Below are positions 47,601-56,600 of a stretch of DNA of 64,000 nt, piece after piece. The notes under the pieces are model-generated. The model made no database searches, was not told the origin of the DNA, and saw nothing but the letters and a program-made list of their open reading frames with translations. This DNA is from Diospyros lotus (Eukaryota; Streptophyta; Magnoliopsida; Ericales; Ebenaceae), in NCBI RefSeq assembly GCF_014633365.1, contig NC_068352.1, positions 21,919,310-21,983,309 on the forward strand, read 5' to 3'. Numbering within the stretch: the first letter of the stretch is position 1; every line of letters starts with the position of its first letter. Made by a program: the position numbers and the translations under genes.

Positions 47601-50600
47601 TGTAAGGGATTGAGTCCAAGGGTGATTGATGAAGGTAGTTGCTATTTCCTTGCAAGAAGGAGATGCCTTGTTAGTTTTTCTCCCCTTCCTACCTATGGTG
47701 AAACTTAGGGCTCATTAGAGAGAACCCCACGATCTCTTGCACCAAATGCTGAAAAATAATTCTTATTGCTTACCAAACTTTAACAAACTAGAGAGTATTT
47801 GTTATAACCCTGACCAATGATTTAGAAAATGAACCCAATAAAGAGAATAAACTAAATAGGAAACTAACTATTCCTATTTAGTTTTCAGGAAATACCCAAA
47901 CAAGGAGAATCAACTAATAGGAAACTGTCACGAGAGGAATCCCATTTACCTATCTATAATTTCCTATTGCTGTAACTTTTGGTTATTTCTTTTTCTGTTG
48001 TAATTGTTAGCTTTCTTGCTGTCATTTTCTATTGGGAATTAGTTAGCCGCTAGGTCCCACGTGTAGTGGCTAGGAAAAGACAAAAAGGTTGGTTGCAATC
48101 GAATGAGGGAGTAGGATCTGCCACAGCGGACCTATCCTCCCACGGCTGAGTATATATTCTCTCTAAGGCTATCTTGGAGGAGGTATCAATGAATTGAATT
48201 CAGAATCTCTCTTTCACAAACTCTCTCTCTTTTTTCTCTCTCTCTCTCTCTCTCTCTCTAACGTCTTCATCTCCTTCTATCTCTTTGTTCTTGTTCTGTT
48301 CTTAAGCCTTCTAATGCAATCAGAATTAGAAGGCCGACCACTATCACGAACCAGCCGTGACAATTTGGTATCAGAGACCACCTTCCTCAGCCGAGCTAGG
48401 ATTAAGACGATGGCGGAGGGAACTCGAATGAAGGCCACGAATCACCAGATTCATCTCCTCAATTGGTTGGGGTAGGTCCATCATTTGCTCCAGCTCGATC
48501 GGCCTCAACACCCTCGTCTCGGCTTGGATGATTGGCTCCATTCCGTTGATAAAGTGGCCCTCCAGCAGCGCCTTTGGCATGCTTGTGAGCAGTGAGGCCA
48601 GAGTCTCGAAGCCAAAGCGGTAGTCCTTGACGGACCCCCACTGTCGAAGCGCAAGGACCCTCTCTTCCACCGTGCCTTCCTGCGCAGGCCTGAACCTATT
48701 CCTCAACATCGCCTTGAGCTCCTCCCAGCTCCTCACCCGTTGTTGTCTTTGCTCCCACTGGAACCAAGAAAGGGCAGCTCCTTCAAAACAAAGAGTCGTT
48801 GAGTTCAGCTTCTCCGCATCGGACAACTGGTTCACAATGAAGTAGCGCTCAGCCCTAAAGATCCAGCCATCTGGATCATCTCCCTCGAAGATGGGTATTT
48901 CCAGGCGTCTCCCACTGTACTGCTGCCTTCCGACGCCATCGACCCAGTCGCCCCCTTCGCCACTTCTCCCTCCAGCTACCGGCGTCCCTTCCCTTGACAA
49001 GGGCGAACCCGTAGGTTGGTCTTCCTCATCTCGCTTCCCCTTCCTCCCTTTCTCCTGCTCATCCCATTGCGCCATTAATAGGTTGAATTGGTCCATCATC
49101 CCCGCCATGCTCTTTTCAATATTTTGCACCCTCATGACCTCTGCCTTCACCGATTCTATACTATCTTGTAAACCCGCCATACGCCCATGGTCCGATGCTC
49201 GACTAGGGTCACTCTGTGCAACGTAAGTCGCTTGAGATGTCTGAGATGCAGGAGGGGCAGTTGGTCTATCATGCTTCTTCCAACACTTGTCTTCCTCATA
49301 CCCCTTCTTTTTGCGAAAGTTGCACTGAGGGCGAGATCGGCTACCAGACCGACCTTAATTACCGCCTGATGTCTGAGACACAAGAGCAGAGGCCTCAGGA
49401 GGGGTACCTATAAAAACACCAATTGAGGAAGAATTGCCAGCCATATTAAGCGATCTTTTGTATGTATCTTTCATAGTAGGGTTAATGGACTCGGTCAAGA
49501 TCTGATGGCGCACAGCCTTGAACTCAAGCTTGAACTCAGGCTTGAGACTGAATAAAGTAAGGACCATGAACAGTTTTTCCCGTTGAGAATCATGAGCGGC
49601 TTTGGAATCAGAGTATGGAAGAAGAGCTTCAAACTCCTGCATGAGAGAATGCATCTGACCCAGATAGGATTCCATAGATTGACCATGTTGGATGTTCTTG
49701 ATAGAGTGAACAACAGTATAGACATTGAATGCCGTTGGTATAACACTCAACGGCTTCTTTCCAAACCTCATAACAAGTTTCAAACACCCAGAACAACTGC
49801 AAAATAGATCAGTCAATGGAATTCCATAAAATATTACACAACTGAGCATCAACCTATTCCCATGTAGCCTTGTTGGCTTTGTTGACATCCTTTGCCTTCT
49901 TGGTTAGATAGTCTGCTTGTCCCTGCCCCTTGAACCACATCTTGACAAAGGCTACCCATGAGGGATAGTGGCAGACCCTATCAACTTGTCAGAGGTGATA
50001 ACATGGGTCCCTATGTTGGAAAGGGTGAAGGGTTGAGATGCAGATGAGGCACCAAGAGTAGAGTTGGCATCACTCAAGGACGACATGATGGGGTTCAGAC
50101 GAATAAATTGAAACTTCAGTGTTTAAAAAGTTGTTGGGTAATTGATACACACAAATCATGATGGTTTTTGGGAAAACAGACACCGGGGACAGGTTTAGGA
50201 GGCTCCGTTGAGGTTCTGGTGGGAAGACGACGAAATTCTAACGATGCACGTGCTCTCACACATCGGCTTGTGGCAACTAGCCAGAAAAAGGACACCACGT
50301 GATAGTTCCAGCGGTAATGGGTCTACAGTGGTCGGCTGATCTAACGACGGCGAGGAGAGAGAAAAAAAGATTTTTAGGGTTTGGAAACCGCTAGAAAATG
50401 ATAAATAGCAGTGGCTTAGGGTTTTTTTCACTGATGGTTCTGATACCATTTGAGAGAATAATTTGGAGAGAAAAACTTAAGAGATTAACCTCTCCTAGCT
50501 TGCTATTTATAATAGGCATAATGTGCCTTAATCTACGAGCTTAACCTAGGACTAATTTTAAGGCCTAATAATTTCAAATAAAATACATATAAAATATGTA

Positions 50601-53600
50601 CAATTATACTAATAATTCTAATAGTACCAGAGCCTTCATTGCTATGATTTTGATGTGCAATTTCTCTTCTTTATTTGTTTTTTGCCAAGCCTTCATCACT
50701 GGCATTTTTTTCATTTTTCGGTTCTTTATTGGCCTTCATAATCAAAAGACCTCTCAGCACTTTTGTTTGTGTCTTGTCCTTTAACCCAACTGACAAGATA
50801 TGTTTAGTTTCAACAACTAGCAACCCTAGTCCAACTTTGCCTAACTTTAACTTTGGTAAGCTGTTTGGAGCCACTTATAGCAGTACAACTAGTGACCTCC
50901 AAAACCTGAACCCATCCTACATATTAGATGGAAGAAATTATCTGCAGTGGTCTCAAGTGGTATGAACCTTCTTAAAGGGAAATGGAAAACTCAATCATCT
51001 TGATGGAATAGGTCCACAACAAGACGATCCTAGATTTGCAGCATGGGATGAGGACTCTGCAATCATGTCGTGGCTGTGGAATTCCATGCAGCCTAAAGTC
51101 AACCACAACTACATGTTCCTATCAACTGCTAAGGAGGTATGGGAAACTGTTCAGAGAACATACTAAAAAATGCAGGATTTGGCTTTGATGTTTGAAGTCA
51201 AAACCAAAGTCTCGTCTACAAAACAAACAAGTCTTTATGTGACTTAAGTATTACAATGCAATGAATGGTCTGTGATTAGAACTTGATCACTATCAAAACC
51301 TGAAAATGAAAGACAGTGAGGATGCCCAAGTTTTGAAGGAATTCATTGAAAGAGATCAAGTATTTGAGTTTCTAGCGGGATTAAACTCAGAGTTTGACCT
51401 AGTTTGGGTTTAAATTGTCGGGAAAGAAAAGCTACCACTGTCAAGTGAAGTCTTTTTCATTGTTTGGGCTAAAGAAAATAGACACTTAGTCATGTTGGAG
51501 TCTTAGCAAATGGAAGGATCTGTCATGATATCAAGGAAAACTAATAGGGGAAAGCAAACTATAGGGGGATAGAACGATCACATTAAACCATCCAATAAAG
51601 ATGGTCTTTGGTGCACGTTTTGTAAGAAGCCATGCCACATGAGGGAAAACTGTTTCAAGATTCATGGAAAAGCCCAAGTGCTTAGTCGAATTAGTGGATT
51701 CAAGGCACAAGCACAACAGTTCGCTAACATTGCCAAAATGGAAGATCAGTCACAAGAAACTTTGCCAATAGTGATGAATTTGGTGGGCTGAGTAAGGAAG
51801 AAATTGAGAAGCGAAGAGGTTTTATCTAGCTCTTATTCTGCATGCTCTTTAACTACATCTGGTAAGTCTCTTTTCTCGTCCCTTTAATGCTAAGGAATGT
51901 CCATACCATACTTCATGGATTCTTGACTCGGGAGCAACCGATCACATGATACCATGTCCCACCTCATTTGAAACCTGTAAACCTTTTTTGGGAAATAAAG
52001 GGATTGTTGTTGCAAATGGCTCTCATATTTCAATTGTCAGTCAAGGTGATACATCCCGTTACACAATGTTCTTCATGTTTCGTAGCTATCCACTAATCTT
52101 TTGTCTATTAGCCAAATTACTAAATCTTCGAACTGCATTGTTACTTTTTTTTTTACGCACACTGTGTTTTCCAGGACTCGACTCTAGGGAGGAGAATTGG
52201 ACTTGCTAGTGTTAAGGACAGACTCTACTATTTTGACGGAATGAGTAGTTCCAATGGACTAAGGTAGTAGTTGACCTTCTTATCAAAATGTACCTCCTCT
52301 CATGCTACTACTTCCAAGAACCTACCTAAGATCTTACTACAACATTGTTGGTTTGCCCATCCTCCATTTAGAGCATTACAAACTATGTTTGCAGCCTTAT
52401 TCCATAATGTATCTCTTAACACTCTTCATTGTGAGTCTGTGAACTTGCTAAATATCACAGAACTTTTTTTCCCTTGGTTAATAAAAGGTCTTGATTTACC
52501 TTTTTCCTTAATTCATAGTGATGTGAGGGGTCCTTCAAGGGTTTGCAATTGCACAGGGGCTAGATGGTTTGTTTCCTTCATTGATGATTGCACTAGAGTC
52601 ACCTTGGTTTACCTCATGAAAGACAAATTCGAAGTTTCTTCTATTCTTCCCAATTTTTGTCCAATGATAAAAACCCAATTTGGAGTGTCTATCAAAAGGT
52701 TTCGATCGGATAATGTCAAGTATTATTTCAGCCAATGTCTAAATCATTTCTTTCTAAATAAAGGCATTGTTCACGATTCCTTTTGTGTAGACACCCCCCA
52801 ACAAAACAGCGTGGTTGAAAGGAAAAATCGTCACCTCTTAACTATCACTTGAACCCTCTCAATCGGATATCATTTGATTAACTGCCTACCCTCTTGATCC
52901 CTTGACAACAAGAGTCCTATTTGGCTCTTAATGAAACACTATCCATCTCTCTTCATTTCCTCAACTCTATCCCCTAAAGTTTTTTGGTGCACGGCATATG
53001 TCCATATTCATCAACATAACCTTGATAAATTTGATCCCAGGGCCAAATTTATCTTCCTTGGATATTCCAACTCTCAAAAAGGGTATAAATGCTATCATCC
53101 ATCATCTCGCAAATTCTTTGTTTCCATGGATGTTATTTTCCACGAAAGTAACCATTTTTTCTTTCTTCCCAACCTAGTCTTCAAGGTGAGCACTCTTGTA
53201 AAGATAAGGATCTCACTCCAGACACCCATTTAAATCTTTCCTCTTCTCATTTACTCTTTCAATCGAGTCAGCCTTCTTCACTTCAATCACTAGAATCCCC
53301 TTCTACCTTACCTCTACCTCAATCTACCATGGATGAGAATCCTGTTCACTCTCCATCAAAGATGTCCTCGATTTAGTCAGGTACTAATTGCGATGAGCAC
53401 ACCAAATTGCAACAACTAGCCTTGGGTCCAAGAGAAACTCTCATTTACTCAAGAAGGAAGTTGATCCTAAACCAACTTGAGTTCGAGATTTCTATTTGAA
53501 TATAGGTAATACCGCTATCCCTTCTCTAGTCTTTGTAGACGGACCTAAGTCTCATGATCTTGATCTTCCCACTGCATTAAGAAAAGGTAGTACCCGAGAA

Positions 53601-56600
53601 TGCACAAAACATCCCATCTACCCTATATATCAATTTGTATCTAACCATAGATTGTTCTCTCAATATCAAGCGTTTCTTACCTCATTGGACACTATAGAAA
53701 TCCCAAGGTCAGTTCATGATGCATTAAAGGATAAGAATTGGACCCTTGCCATGAGGGAGGAAATGAAAGCATTAGAAAAGAATAGAACTTGAGAGGTTAT
53801 ACCTCGACTAAAGAATAAAAAACCAGTGGGATGTAAATGGTGTTTATAGTTAAATACAAATCTGATGGGACACTCGAAAGATACATGGCAAGATTGGTAG
53901 CCTAAAAATACACACAAACATATGGGATAGATTATCAAGGAACATTCTCTCTTGTAACCAAGATGAATATGGTTTGGATACTTATTTCTCTTGCTGCTTG
54001 TTTTAATTGGGTACTGTTGCAATTTCATGTTAAAAATGCATTCCTCCATGGTGACTTAGAAGAGGAAGTTTATATGGAGCCTCCACCTGGGTTCGAAAAG
54101 CTATTTGGAAATAATGAGGCGTGTCATTTGAAAATGACCTTGTATAGACTAAAATAGTCTCCAAGGGCGTGGTTTGAAAGATTTACAAAGGCAATGAGAC
54201 AAATGAGATACAAACAGAGTCAGGGAGATCATACTCTATTCATAAAACATAATGGAAAATGTAAGATCACAGCCTTGCTAGTTTATATTGATGATATTAT
54301 TATCACAAGGAATGATCATATTGAAAGAATTGCTCTAAGGGAACATCTGACACAAGATTTTGAAATTAAAGATCTTGGGAGGGTGAAATATTTTCTAGGA
54401 ATTAAAGTAACCTACTCCAAACACAGTATATTCTTATCCCAAAGGAAGTATATTTTGTATATGTTAAAGAAAATAGGGAAACTTAATAGCAAAGCAACAA
54501 GTTCTCCCATTGACCTGAATCACAGAATATGAGTAAAAGATGGAGGCAGCGCAGTTAATAATGGCAATTATCAAAGGTTAGTTGGGAAATTAATATACCT
54601 GTCCCACACCAGGCCCAATATTGCTTACTCCGTGGGAGTAGTCAGTCGATTTATGCATGACTATATAGGTTCACTTATGGACAAATGATCCACATTAGGT
54701 TATTGTACATTCCTAGGAGGAAACTTGGTCATATGGAGGAGTAAAAGGTAAAGTGTGGTTGCTAGATCAAGTGCTGAGGCAAAGTTTAGAGCTATGGCTC
54801 ATGGAGTATGTGAAATCAATGGCTAAGAATTATTTTGAATGATCTCAAGATCAGACTAGAAGGGACAATGAAACTATATTGTGACAATAAGTCTGCCATT
54901 AGTATTACACACAATCAAGTCCAGCATGATCGTACCAAACATATAGAGATCAATAGACATTTCATCAAAGAAAAATTGGACAATGGCTTAATAACCACTC
55001 CTTACATGCCAATAGAAAACCAATTAGCGGATATTCTAAGTAAAATTCTTCCACCAACAAGATTTTAGGAGATTACATGCAAGCAGGGAATGGTCAACAT
55101 ATACTCTCTAGCTTGAGGGAGAGTGCTGGAAATTGTATCAATCAATCTATCTTGGGATGACCACCATTGTGCGGCCCTCGGTACTCGTGCCCTTGATTAT
55201 GCCAGGGGAGGTAAATCGCAGGTTGGGCCTTTGGCTCTTGCGCGGGGCAAGATCGAACTCACAACCCACCGGATTGACATCGGCATATTGCTTATCCAAC
55301 CACTTGACCTATGCCCTGGGGGCATCAATCAATCTATCTTGTTTCCTATGATTGTGGGATTATTCCTGTAATTATGGTTTGACTTTTGTACGGATTTGAT
55401 TCCAGTTGTTCTGCTTCCTATTTCATAGTTTTCTATTGTATTCTTTCCTATTTTGTAATTCTTCTCTTGCATATAAAGGGTAATGTTATAAGAATTTCAC
55501 AGCGCTCCCTCAATGACACTCGCACTTGCAAAAAGTCCCTCTCACAGAATCTATCAACTCCTGACAGCAACAAGAATTAATGAAACATAGAAAGAACGAA
55601 CATGAAATAAAAAACAAGAACACCAACACATTTTTCCTGGTTCGGTCCTTTAAAGAAGACCTACATCCAGACTGCTTAAGGCACTTATCTTCACTATCTT
55701 GAATGAAAAACTCAAGGATTATATGCACTACAACTCTCAACAACCTTATATCCAGAACTGCAATGAGTTTCCCAACCCGAGATTACAAAGATATCCCCTC
55801 TTTACTGTCAAGTTTGTCCTTGCGCATACTCCTCTCACTTTTTCGCCACAAGACAGAATAGAATTCCTCTAATGCCTCTCACCCAACCTCTATTTATACA
55901 CCATAGAGGCGGTAAACAGAAACTAACTAAAAACCTGTAGTTACAACCAACTAACCGGACTATACTGCTATCTAAACCTTCTAGAAACAATCATTCTAGA
56001 ATAACACAAGTAATATACAAATGCTAATAGAAAAAACCACCTCCCGAGACAACCTAAAGCTAATCTAATACTAGTGATTACAACAGGTAATGACCCTACT
56101 GTAAATGAAGGAAAATCATTACTATTTCCACATTTTAAAATATTAATCCTATTGACAAAAAATTATAAAATAAAATAAACCTATTGATATTTACTCTGGC
56201 CCAAGTTGGTGTTCTCATTGTTATCTTATGACTGTTTGTCTTCTTTCGAGAGTTTTGCTCATTATGGGAATTAAATGTTTTTACTCTTGCCTACTCATCT
56301 TGGTTACATGCTTCTAAAAAATGTTGATTCTAGTTTTATTTGCTTTTTCATCCTTCAGGATGTTTCTGTTTTCCCGTCCATCTAAATTGTTACTTTACCT
56401 CACAGGCATGCCTTAGATTATATGAAATCTATCATATTCTCATTGGTGTCATACAATGACATACTTTGTGAATGTGTATTAATATATATTTATTCTCTAA
56501 CACTCTGTCATGGCTTATGGGGTTCTTGCAGAGTTTAGGTTTCTGAAAAGATTGATACTTGTTCATGGGCGGTATTCATACAATCGTACAGCATTTCTAT

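Larger units (their letters stand above)
50603..56132 (+). mobile_element. Copia-5 (plus strand), internal region and 3' LTR
   Basis: A primer-site-like TAGTACCAGAGCC at 50623-50635 starts the element; its 5' LTR is absent where copia-4 abuts. Gag, protease, integrase, RT and RNase H follow in copia order to 55115. The tract TTGAGGGAGAG precedes the 3' LTR (55124-56132, start TGCTGGAAAT, end ATTTCCACA). That LTR is swollen by a SINE (55155-55323) and a solo copia LTR (55494-56085); without them and their duplications it is about 225 bp. Confidence 0.82.

Noticed and set aside
48371..48466. Continuation of the minus-strand gag frame to 48371
   Set aside because: The last 30 or so codons are only the complement of the plus-strand gag start; homology to gag ends near the junction at 48466.
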